The notes: generated by a model not told the origin, from the letters alone. A stretch of 6,176 nt of DNA from Gammaproteobacteria bacterium (GCA_003645495.1 QNFK01000126.1:1-6176); one strand, 5' to 3'. Positions 1 to 6,035 are shown, counted from the first letter of the stretch. Program-made: numbers and translations.

Positions 1-10
1 CCACACACAC

Positions 11-227
11 CTAGCCCGGACTATTCATGAATCGCCGCGATGATTGCACCCCAGGAGTACTTCCTCGGCTTGTCTGGCGACAATCCTCACGGCGCGCAGA
101 GCATTGTCCGCACACGGGATTTTCCTCTCTCGGGAATACACACTGGTATTCCGCTCGGTCGGAAAATCCCGTGTGCGGACAATGCTCTGCGCAATCATCG
201 CGGCGATTCATGAATAGTCCGGGCTAG
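11..227. repeat. Large palindromic (MITE- or BIME-like) repeat element
   Basis: The right arm (161-227, 67 nt) is the exact reverse complement of the left arm, which is split into 11-46 and 95-125 by a 48-nt segment. The 35-nt centre (126-160) contains a smaller hairpin: GGAATAC at 133-139 pairs with GTATTCC at 146-152. Each outer arm also carries its own small symmetries: the 10-nt palindrome ATTCATGAAT (23-32 and 206-215) and ATCGC-C-GCGAT next to it, so each end could fold alone like a REP unit. Beyond the perfect match, the flanks 1-10 and 228-237 are still inverted copies at 8 of 10 positions. No transposase is encoded. The perfect arms suggest a recent or gene-converted non-autonomous mobile element or inverted REP pair. 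The family name is not known to me, and the class is inferred from structure only. Confidence 0.9.
47..94. other. 48-nt segment present only in the left arm of the palindrome
   Basis: The palindrome arms match perfectly on both sides of this stretch, so it is either an insertion into the left arm or was deleted from the right arm. The breakpoint is ambiguous by one base (47-94 or 48-95). It contains a small hairpin, TTGTC (70-74) with GACAA (79-83) around a TGGC loop. In a cruciform or transcript it would bulge out of an otherwise continuous 67-bp stem. No coding content is apparent. Confidence 0.75.
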
Positions 228-1236
228 TTGTTTGTGGGCGCGCCAGTGTTTCGAGTGACCAGCGCGCCAGTGCCTGAATGTTATCTGCTTTTTCGCCGTC
301 GGCAAGACGCATTGCGCCAGCGAGCGCGATCATGGCGCCATTATCAGTGCAAAGATCCGGGCGTGGGTAACAGACCCGCCCGGAAAATCGTGCCGCAAGT
401 TCAGTACGCAGCAGTTGATTTGCGCCCACCCCACCAGCAACGACCACGCGATCGAGTTTTTCGGACTTTGCTGCCCGCAAAGTTTTTGCTACCAGTGTGT
501 CAATCGCAGCTCTCTGGAACGATGCGGCAATATCTGCGCGAACTGCTTCAATTTCACCATCTGCCCGTGCCTTGCGCACTACAAGCATCACTGCGGTTTT
601 CAGACCGCTAAAGCTGAAATCCAGTCCTTCCTTGTTCAGCATTGGCCGTGGAAACCTGTACGCATCTTCAGCGCCCGCGGTAGCCAACTGCGCGAGCGCT
701 GGCCCGCCGGGGTACTCCAGCCCCAGCAGTTTCGCTGTTTTGTCGAATGCCTCGCCAACAGCGTCGTCCAGTGTGGAGCCAAGCACACGATAATCACCAA
801 GCGCACTGACTGACACGAGCATGGTATGTCCGCCTGACACCAGCAAAGCGAGAAACGGATAAGCCGGCGGATCGTCTTCCAGCATGACTGCCAGCAGGTG
901 CCCCTCCATGTGGTGTACGGGAATTACCGGGCAATCCCAGGCCAGCGCCAGGCCATTAGCCAGCCCGCCAGCCACCATCAGGGCGCCGACCAGACCAGGG
1001 CCGGCCGTATACGCAATCGCGTCCGGATGCTCTGTGCCGGCCTCATTCAGCACCTCGCGGACGAGTGGCAGCAGGCGGCGAATATGGTCTCTGGAGGCGA
1101 TTTCCGGCACAACGCCACCATATACGGCGTGCAGCTCGATCTGGCTGTGCAGCGCCTGCGCAACGATGCCCCGTTCGGTGTCAAACAGCGCCACCCCGGT
1201 CTCATCGCAACTTGTTTCCAGTCCCAGTACCTGCAT
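208..1236 (-). CDS. tsaD: tRNA N6-adenosine threonylcarbamoyltransferase TsaD
   Basis: TsaD transfers the threonylcarbamoyl group from threonylcarbamoyl-AMP to A37 of tRNAs that read ANN codons, making t6A in the cytoplasm together with TsaB, TsaE and TsaC. The 342-residue protein opens with the family start MQVLGLETSCDETG, which fixes the ATG at 1234-1236. It has the iron-binding HHMEGH motif at residues 108-113 (H109 and H113 expected as ligands), LLVSGGH at 131-137, the DKTAKLLGL stretch at 165-173, AGGVGAN at 267-273, and CTDNG at 296-300 with ligand D298. E. coli TsaD is 337 residues. The extra tail here (about residues 336-342, ending SPDYS) and the TGA stop are encoded by the palindromic repeat. 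No clear Shine-Dalgarno sequence precedes the start. A TACTAT hexamer on the minus strand (1246-1251) is the only -10-like match nearby and has no good -35. The gene is divergent from rpsU, as in E. coli. Confidence 0.97.
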   Translation of the reverse strand: MQVLGLETSCDETGVALFDTERGIVAQALHSQIELHAVYGGVVPEIASRDHIRRLLPLVREVLNEAGTEHPDAIAYTAGPGLVGALMVAGGLANGLALAWDCPVIPVHHMEGHLLAVMLEDDPPAYPFLALLVSGGHTMLVSVSALGDYRVLGSTLDDAVGEAFDKTAKLLGLEYPGGPALAQLATAGAEDAYRFPRPMLNKEGLDFSFSGLKTAVMLVVRKARADGEIEAVRADIAASFQRAAIDTLVAKTLRAAKSEKLDRVVVAGGVGANQLLRTELAARFSGRVCYPRPDLCTDNGAMIALAGAMRLADGEKADNIQALARWSLETLARPQTTSPDYS

Positions 1237-1294
1237 AGGCGGCGCATAGTACCCCAGGGAGCGCCGAAAACAGGTGAAATTCCGCTATTTTGCT

Positions 1295-1323
1295 TTGCAA
1301 ACAGCCATCGGTCCCGATATCAT
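1295..1323 (+). promoter_or_regulatory. Predicted sigma70-type promoter for rpsU
   Basis: A -35 box TTGCAA (1295-1300, four of six to consensus) and a -10 box TATCAT (1318-1323, five of six) are separated by exactly 17 nt. Transcription would start near 1330, giving a leader of roughly 58 nt before the rpsU ATG. TTGCAA is its own reverse complement, so it could in principle serve as a -35 in both directions, but I see no matching -10 on the tsaD side. No LexA-like CTGT-N8-ACAG site was seen here, although E. coli has one at this position in the operon. Confidence 0.6.
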
Positions 1324-1335
1324 GTGCGGCTCAGT

Positions 1336-1362
1336 CCCGGCCATGTGCCGGGTTTCTTTGTC
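1336..1362 (+). promoter_or_regulatory. Terminator-like hairpin in the rpsU leader (possible attenuator)
   Basis: CCCGGC (1336-1341) pairs with GCCGGG (1347-1352) around a five-base loop, and a T-rich run TTTCTTTGTC follows at once. It lies between the predicted promoter and the rpsU start, about 35 nt ahead of the ATG. A GC-rich stem followed by U-rich RNA is the form of an intrinsic terminator, so this may attenuate transcription into the operon. The six-pair stem and the interrupted T run make it weak, and it might instead be a structural element for translational control. Confidence 0.45.
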
Positions 1363-1387
1363 TTTGACGCCAAGAAAAGTAAATCGT

Positions 1388-1603
1388 ATGCCGAGTGTTC
1401 GTATAAAAGAGAATGAGTATTTCGACGCAGCCCTGCGTCGCTTCAAACGCGCCTGTGAGAAAGCGGGAGTTCTGACTGAACTTCGCCGTCGTGAGTTTTA
1501 CGAAAAACCGACCCAGGAACGCAAGCGTAAGAAAGCAGCAGCTGTTAAACGCCACCTGAAGCGTATATCCCGCGAAGTTTCACGGCGTAAGCGCCTCTAC
1601 TGA
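1388..1603 (+). CDS. rpsU: 30S ribosomal protein S21
   Basis: S21 is a small basic protein of the 30S platform that supports initiation on natural mRNAs. The 71-residue product MPSVRIKENE...RRKRLY has the same length as E. coli S21 and matches it almost throughout: FDAALRRFKRACEKAGVL at 12-29, RRREFYEKPTQERKRKK at 32-48, and a very basic C-terminus. The start is the ATG at 1388. An in-frame ATG at 1274 would add 38 residues that S21 does not have and lies upstream of the predicted promoter -10, so it is rejected. The only ribosome-site candidate is the purine run AAGAAAAG (1372-1379), which is weak but correctly spaced. It is the first gene of the rpsU-yqeY-dnaG-rpoD cluster, and 28 nt separate it from the next gene with no terminator visible. 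Confidence 0.98.
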   Translation: MPSVRIKENEYFDAALRRFKRACEKAGVLTELRRREFYEKPTQERKRKKAAAVKRHLKRISREVSRRKRLY

Positions 1604-1631
1604 GCCCGTCTCAGCACCCATCAGGTCGGCA

Positions 1632-2078
1632 ATGACTCTCAAGGGCCAGTTCCAGGAAGACATGAAAAGCGCCATGAAGGCCGGTGACAAAGACCGGCTC
1701 AAAGTGGTGCGACTTGCGCTTGCTGCATTCAAACAAATTGAAATTGACGAGCGAATTGAACTCGACGACGCCAGGGTGCTCGACATCCTGAACAAGATGG
1801 TCAAACAACGCCGCGACTCTGTCAGCCAGTTCCGCGACGGCAATCGTGAAGACCTTGCAGAAATTGAACTGGCCGAAATCGCCGTACTGGAGACTTACCT
1901 GCCAGAGCAGTTATCTGCTGCCGAGCTGGACGAAATGATTGACCAGGCTATCGCTGATAGCGGAGCAACGAGCATCCGCGATATGGGCAAGGTTATGGGC
2001 CAGGTCAAAACCAAAGCTCAGGGCCGCGCCGATATGGGCGCTGTCGGGGCAAAAGTTAAAGCACGTCTCAATCAGTAG
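1632..2078 (+). CDS. GatB/YqeY domain-containing protein
   Basis: The 148-residue protein spans a complete GatB/YqeY domain, the helical domain also found at the C-terminus of GatB, the tRNA-dependent amidotransferase subunit. Recognisable features are an N-terminal helix (residues 3-17), RLALAAFKQIEIDER at 27-41, KMVKQRRDSVSQF at 55-67, YLPEQLS at 89-95, and the closing GRADMGAVGAKVKARL at 131-146. Its length equals that of stand-alone YqeY proteins (about 147 residues). Their function is not firmly established, and a role in tRNA or amidotransferase biology is inferred from the domain only. The ATG at 1632 has a short AGG (1623-1625) seven nt ahead. The gene sits between rpsU and dnaG, as I recall it does in Pseudomonas, and is probably co-transcribed with rpsU. 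Its stop codon lies inside a 10-bp tandem duplication. Confidence 0.93.
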   Translation: MTLKGQFQEDMKSAMKAGDKDRLKVVRLALAAFKQIEIDERIELDDARVLDILNKMVKQRRDSVSQFRDGNREDLAEIELAEIAVLETYLPEQLSAAELDEMIDQAIADSGATSIRDMGKVMGQVKTKAQGRADMGAVGAKVKARLNQ

Positions 2079-2092
2079 TCCGCAGTAGTCCG
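2073..2092. repeat. Tandem 10-bp duplication at the yqeY stop codon
   Basis: CAGTAGTCCG occurs twice in direct tandem, at 2073-2082 and 2083-2092, with no mismatch. The first copy contains the last codon and the TAG stop of the yqeY-family gene. The second copy carries another TAG, but in a different frame. It looks like simple replication slippage. Confidence 0.8.
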
Positions 2093-2106
2093 GAATAGCG
2101 GCCGCA

Positions 2107-2137
2107 GCCAGATACCACTGGCATCTGTAGTTTTTTT
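2107..2137 (+). terminator. Possible weak intrinsic terminator after yqeY
   Basis: Two alternative five-pair stems, GCCAG (2107-2111) with CTGGC (2118-2122) and CAGAT (2109-2113) with ATCTG (2123-2127), precede an uninterrupted run of seven T at 2131-2137. The second stem ends three nt before the T run, close to intrinsic-terminator spacing, but the stem is short and AT-containing. In E. coli a terminator between rpsU and dnaG lowers primase synthesis, and this is the natural place for an equivalent. The T run also lies in the spacer of the proposed dnaG promoter. Confidence 0.35.
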
Positions 2138-2146
2138 GGCTATGCT
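2118..2146 (+). promoter_or_regulatory. Possible promoter for dnaG
   Basis: CTGGCA (2118-2123, four of six to the -35 consensus) and TATGCT (2141-2146, four of six to the -10 consensus) are 17 nt apart. Transcription would begin near 2153, giving a long leader of about 130 nt before dnaG. The match is moderate. The leader is unusually structured, and independent dnaG-rpoD transcription would fit the possible terminator that overlaps it. Confidence 0.4.
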
Positions 2147-2200
2147 AAGAAGACCAACCCCGGGTTCGCGGCCTGCTAAAAATAAGAATAATAAGGTGTT

Positions 2201-2229
2201 GGGGTAGCCCCCGCCGGGTCGGGAACCCG
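2201..2229 (+). other. Structured part of the dnaG leader (two adjacent hairpins)
   Basis: GGGG (2201-2204) can pair with CCCC (2208-2211), and next to it CGGGT (2215-2219) pairs with ACCCG (2225-2229) around CGGGA. The same CGGGT also occurs upstream at 2161-2165, so ACCCG has two possible partners and alternative folds exist. An AT-rich run (2179-2195) separates them. No T run follows, so this is not a terminator. It matches no riboswitch I know, and a regulatory role is conjecture. Confidence 0.35.
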
Positions 2230-2281
2230 TTAGATCAACTACCAACGGTCAATCTAGTAGCAATGACAAGTTTCTAAAGGA

Positions 2282-4036
2282 ATGAGCGGACTGATACCAC
2301 AGCATTTCATCGATGAGCTTATCGCGAGAGCCGATATCGTCGAAGTGCTCGGCCACAGAATTCAGCTCAAGAAAGCCGGCCGCGAGTTCAAGGCGTGCTG
2401 CCCGTTTCATGGCGAGAAAACACCCTCCTTCACTGTCAGCCCCGCGAAAGGTTTCTATCACTGTTTTGGTTGCGGCGCACATGGCACCGCCATCAGTTTC
2501 CTGATGGAGCATGATCACCTGACGTTTGTTGAGGCAGTCGAAAGCGTTGCGAGTATGCTCGGCGTCGATGTCCCTCGCGATGAGAGCCAGCGACCAACAC
2601 GGAAATTCGATGAGCTGTTTGAGCTCACGCGCAAAATCGAACTGGATTTTCAGGCCCAGCTGAAAAACCATCAACCGGCCGTTGATTACCTGAAAGCACG
2701 CGGAATCGATGGCGCCACCGCAAAACGATTCGGTATTGGTTATGCCCCATCAGGCTGGAGCCACCTGCTCGATAAATTCGGCACGTCGAAAGAGGCTACA
2801 GAACGACTCCTTGCCATCGGCATGATTATTCGCAAAGACAATGGCCAGCACTATGACCGTTTCCGTGATCGCCTTATGTTCCCGATCAAGGATTCGCGTG
2901 GCAGGACTATCGGTTTCGGCGGTCGCGGGCTCGGCAACGACGAACCCAAGTACCTGAACTCTCCGGAGACCGTGCTGTTTCATAAAGGCCGGGAACTTTA
3001 CGGTTTGTACGAGGCGCGCCAGGCGCTACGCAATATTGAACGTCTGGTTGTGGTTGAAGGCTATATGGATGTGGTCGGGCTTGCACGTCATGGCATTGAT
3101 TACGCGACGGCAACACTCGGCACGGCAACGACAGATGAACACCTGAATCGACTGTTTCGCATTTGCGACGAAATCAGTTTTTGTTTCGACGGCGATCGTG
3201 CCGGACGCGCTGCCGCGTGGCGCGCGCTGGAAAACGCTCTGCCACAGATAAGGGATGGACGGCAAATTCGCTTTGTGTTTTTGCCTGATGGTCAGGACCC
3301 GGATTCCTACGTACAGGAAAACGATGCGAGTGCTTTCGAGAAAGAAGTGCATGAAGCTGTACCTTTGTCAGATTTTCTCATCAATGAACTCTGCGCTCAG
3401 GTGGATATGAGCTCGGTAGACGGCCGTGCCCGGCTGGCCGAACTTGCCAAACCGCTGGTCAGCAGGATTCCCGCAGGTGTCTACAAGGAGCTGTTGATTG
3501 AACGGCTCGCCGACTCGGTGGGCCTCTCGGCAAGCAAGCTCGACACCATCCTGGCAAAGGATGTGCCGGCAACCAGGCAGGACAAACAGACTGCCACGAC
3601 CCGGCTGCGATCCAGACCGCAAGGCGGGACAGGCAAGCCATCCATCGTGAGACGCGCAATCACCCTGCTTCTGCATCATCCGGAGGCTGCCAGAAAGCTG
3701 CATGTCGAGCGCCTCGCTGGCGTGACAAAGCCCGGTACGGATTTACTGCGTGACCTCATTGAAACTGTGCATGCCGAACCCAATATGAGTACAGCTGGAT
3801 TGCTTGAGCGTTACCGTACCCATGAGGAGGGCCGGCACCTTGGCAAACTGGCCGCTGTAGAGATACCAACCGCGGAGGATTTCGACGCCGCGGCGGAACT
3901 GACCGATTGTATCGGCCAGCTGGAGCTCGCCGGAGAACGTGAAAGAATCAGTTTTCTTATTGAAAAAGAAAGACTTAGCTCGCTATCTGATGACGAACGA
4001 GGCGAGCTGCGCGGACTTGGGAGAAGCTCGGCATAG
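2282..4036 (+). CDS. dnaG: DNA primase DnaG
   Basis: DnaG synthesises RNA primers at the replication fork when recruited by the DnaB helicase. The 584-residue protein (E. coli 581) has the three expected parts. The first is an N-terminal CHC2 zinc-binding domain with C40, H43, C61 and C64 in CPFH and CFGC. The second is the catalytic core with the RFRDRLMFPI region (193-202), FGGRGLGNDEPKYLNSPET (212-230) and the Toprim acidic residues E259 in EGYMD and D303/D305 in FDGDRAGR, plus PDGQDPD (335-341). The third is a C-terminal helicase-interaction domain from about residue 450, after a polar linker (about 424-450). The start MSGLIPQHFI aligns with E. coli MAGRIPRVFI, so the ATG at 2282 is secure. 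Oddly, the only Shine-Dalgarno-like sequence, AAAGGA (2276-2281), touches the ATG with no spacer, which predicts poor initiation and fits low primase demand. Confidence 0.98.
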   Translation: MSGLIPQHFIDELIARADIVEVLGHRIQLKKAGREFKACCPFHGEKTPSFTVSPAKGFYHCFGCGAHGTAISFLMEHDHLTFVEAVESVASMLGVDVPRDESQRPTRKFDELFELTRKIELDFQAQLKNHQPAVDYLKARGIDGATAKRFGIGYAPSGWSHLLDKFGTSKEATERLLAIGMIIRKDNGQHYDRFRDRLMFPIKDSRGRTIGFGGRGLGNDEPKYLNSPETVLFHKGRELYGLYEARQALRNIERLVVVEGYMDVVGLARHGIDYATATLGTATTDEHLNRLFRICDEISFCFDGDRAGRAAAWRALENALPQIRDGRQIRFVFLPDGQDPDSYVQENDASAFEKEVHEAVPLSDFLINELCAQVDMSSVDGRARLAELAKPLVSRIPAGVYKELLIERLADSVGLSASKLDTILAKDVPATRQDKQTATTRLRSRPQGGTGKPSIVRRAITLLLHHPEAARKLHVERLAGVTKPGTDLLRDLIETVHAEPNMSTAGLLERYRTHEEGRHLGKLAAVEIPTAEDFDAAAELTDCIGQLELAGERERISFLIEKERLSSLSDDERGELRGLGRSSA

Positions 4037-4061
4037 GGCCATATTTATCAGCGGATATATA

Positions 4062-4090
4062 TGGATCAGGCACAGTCAAACCAGTATAAT
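4062..4090 (+). promoter_or_regulatory. Predicted promoter upstream of rpoD
   Basis: A perfect -10 hexamer TATAAT lies at 4085-4090 in the 90-nt gap between dnaG and rpoD. The sequence 17 nt upstream, TGGATC (4062-4067), matches the -35 consensus at only three of six positions, so the promoter depends mainly on its -10. Transcription would start near 4097, only about 30 nt before the rpoD start. It would let the major sigma factor be made independently of the rpsU promoter. Confidence 0.55.
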
Positions 4091-4113
4091 TGTGGGTTGG
4101 CATTTTTAGAATG

Positions 4114-4119
4114 AAGGAA
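4114..4119 (+). promoter_or_regulatory. Ribosome binding site that decides the TTG start of rpoD
   Basis: AAGGAA is a good Shine-Dalgarno match whose AAGGA core ends eight nt before the TTG at 4127. An in-frame TGA at 4112 rules out any earlier start. The next in-frame ATG is Met57, inside region 1.1, so TTG is the only start that gives a complete sigma factor. Confidence 0.85.
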
Positions 4120-4126
4120 CTACGTT

Positions 4127-5962
4127 TTGACGGATTCACGACCAGCATCTAGCAACAGCAGCAAACAGGCACAGCAGTTGAAAGCGTTGATTGCCCGCGG
4201 CAAGGAGCAAGGCTACCTGACGTATGCGGAGGTCAATGACCACCTGCCTAACGATATCGTCGATCCGGAACAGATTGAAGAAATCGTCAACATGATTAAT
4301 GACATGGGTATCGCCGTTCACGAGAAGGCGCCGGATCCCGAAACATTGTTGATGTCCGAGAATGCCGGCTCGAGCGATGATGAGGATGCCGCAGAGGAAG
4401 CAGAAGCTGCGCTGGCCAGCGTTGATGCCGAGTTTGGACGTACTACGGATCCTGTGCGCATGTACATGCGTGAGATGGGTACTGTTGAATTGTTGACGCG
4501 CCAGGGTGAGATTGATATTGCCAAGCGTATCGAGGATGGCCTGAACCAGGTCAAATACCACATGGCGCATTTTCCTCCCACCATTGAGCGACTGCTCGAG
4601 GTAAGCGAGGCAGTTGGCGCAGGCGAAACCCGCATGCAGGATTTCGTCGTTGGCTTTATTGATCCAAACGCGCCTGACGAAATCAAATCGCCGATGACCA
4701 AATCGGACGACAACAGCGATGATGATGAAGAAGAGGTCATCGACACCGGGCCGGATCCCGAAGAAGTCGCCGCACGTTCGAGGACGATCAGACGCTTGTA
4801 CAAGCGCTCGCTGACAGCGCTCGAAAAATACGGCTCTCGTGACAAGAAAACGATCAAAGTTCAGAGCGAGCTGGCTGATCAGGTCATGGAGATCAAACTT
4901 GCGCCGAAGCTCACCGACGCGCTGGTCAGAAATTTGCGCGGCTCGGTAGCGGTGCTGCGAACACAGGAACGGCAAATCATGCAGATCTGTGTGCGCGATG
5001 CGGGTATGCCGAGGAAGGATTTTCTCGCCAGCTTCCCGAAGAGCGAGACAGATCTTGGCTGGATCGAGAAACACATTCGCGCCAAGCGCAAGCATTCGTC
5101 AACACTGGCGAAGCTCAGGGACGACATTCTGCGTGCGCAGCGAAAACTACTCGCGGTAGAGACGCTGACAAATCTCAAGATCGCCGATATCAAAGAGATC
5201 AATCGTCAGATGTCGATTGGTGAAGCAAAAGCTCGCAGAGCCAAGAAAGAAATGGTCGAGGCTAATCTTCGCCTCGTAATTTCAATTGCGAAGAAATACA
5301 CCAATCGTGGCCTGCAGTTCCTGGATCTGATCCAGGAGGGCAATATCGGCCTGATGAAAGCAGTAGATAAATTTGAATACCGTCGCGGTTACAAGTTCTC
5401 TACTTATGCGACCTGGTGGATTCGCCAGGCTATAACCCGTTCAATTGCTGACCAGGCCCGCACCATCCGTATTCCGGTGCACATGATAGAGACGATTAAC
5501 AAGCTGAATCGCATCTCGCGACAAATGTTGCAGGAGATGGGTCGTGAGCCGCTGCCTGATGAGCTTGCCGAGCGCATGGAAATGCCCGAAGACAAGGTTC
5601 GCAAAGTGCTGAAGATCGCAAAAGAGCCGATTTCCATGGAAACCCCGATCGGTGATGATGAAGATTCACATCTCGGTGATTTCATCGAAGACCAGACAGT
5701 GCACTCGCCGGTAGATTCGGCGACCTCGTCAGGTCTTAAAGAAACGACACATTCCGTATTGGCGGGTTTGACGCCACGGGAAGCCAAGGTGCTAAGAATG
5801 CGTTTCGGTATTGATATGAATACGGACCACACGCTGGAGGAAGTTGGCAAGCAGTTCGACGTCACGCGAGAGCGTATTCGTCAGATTGAGGCGAAGGCAT
5901 TGCGTAAGTTGCGGCATCCTACCCGCTCGGATCAGTTGCGGAGTTTTCTGGTCGAGGATTGA
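4127..5962 (+). CDS. rpoD: RNA polymerase sigma factor RpoD (sigma70)
   Basis: This is the primary sigma factor, which directs RNA polymerase to housekeeping promoters. The 611-residue product (E. coli 613) shows the full group 1 architecture. Region 1.1 spans about residues 15-75, including RGKEQGYLTYAEVNDHLP. An acidic stretch (82-93) leads into region 1.2 with GRTTDPVRMYMREMG (104-118). The non-conserved region covers about 136-355, with a second acidic run at 194-203. Regions 2.1-2.4 span about 364-452, including AKKYTNRGLQFLDLIQEGN and YATWWIRQAITRSIADQ. Region 3 follows, and region 4 has the -35-binding helix-turn-helix at 568-598 (TLEEVGKQFDVTRERIRQIE). The conserved regions are nearly identical to E. 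coli and divergence is concentrated in the non-conserved region. It starts at TTG, with a good ribosome site. It has its own predicted promoter and is followed by a strong terminator, so it ends the operon. Confidence 0.98.
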   Translation: MTDSRPASSNSSKQAQQLKALIARGKEQGYLTYAEVNDHLPNDIVDPEQIEEIVNMINDMGIAVHEKAPDPETLLMSENAGSSDDEDAAEEAEAALASVDAEFGRTTDPVRMYMREMGTVELLTRQGEIDIAKRIEDGLNQVKYHMAHFPPTIERLLEVSEAVGAGETRMQDFVVGFIDPNAPDEIKSPMTKSDDNSDDDEEEVIDTGPDPEEVAARSRTIRRLYKRSLTALEKYGSRDKKTIKVQSELADQVMEIKLAPKLTDALVRNLRGSVAVLRTQERQIMQICVRDAGMPRKDFLASFPKSETDLGWIEKHIRAKRKHSSTLAKLRDDILRAQRKLLAVETLTNLKIADIKEINRQMSIGEAKARRAKKEMVEANLRLVISIAKKYTNRGLQFLDLIQEGNIGLMKAVDKFEYRRGYKFSTYATWWIRQAITRSIADQARTIRIPVHMIETINKLNRISRQMLQEMGREPLPDELAERMEMPEDKVRKVLKIAKEPISMETPIGDDEDSHLGDFIEDQTVHSPVDSATSSGLKETTHSVLAGLTPREAKVLRMRFGIDMNTDHTLEEVGKQFDVTRERIRQIEAKALRKLRHPTRSDQLRSFLVED

Positions 5963-6035
5963 TTGGGGCTGGTCGCTGAGACAAGAGCAGGTGCAGGGGC
6001 GGTTCTTTTGTGCGGGTGTAGTGGGTTGATGTTTT

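Noticed and set aside
11..227. Two 66-residue frames on opposite strands, both starting MNRRDD
   Set aside because: They are mirror readings of the palindrome arms. The shared termini come from inverted sequence, and there is no ribosome site or family resemblance.
1274..1387. N-terminal extension of rpsU from an upstream in-frame ATG
   Set aside because: S21 is 71 residues and starts at MPSVRI. The extension has no homology and would begin upstream of the predicted -10 box.
2142..2207. 21-codon basic small frame in the dnaG leader
   Set aside because: Its ATG lies inside the proposed -10 box, there is no ribosome site, and nothing suggests conservation.
2151..2230. tRNA-like GGGTTCG stretch in the yqeY-dnaG gap
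   Set aside because: The surrounding bases do not form a T arm with a paired stem, and no acceptor, D or anticodon arm can be built.
4136..5095. 319-residue minus-strand frame opposite rpoD
   Set aside because: It is a shadow of rpoD, which is unmistakable on the plus strand. Long antisense frames are common opposite such codon use, and this one resembles no family.
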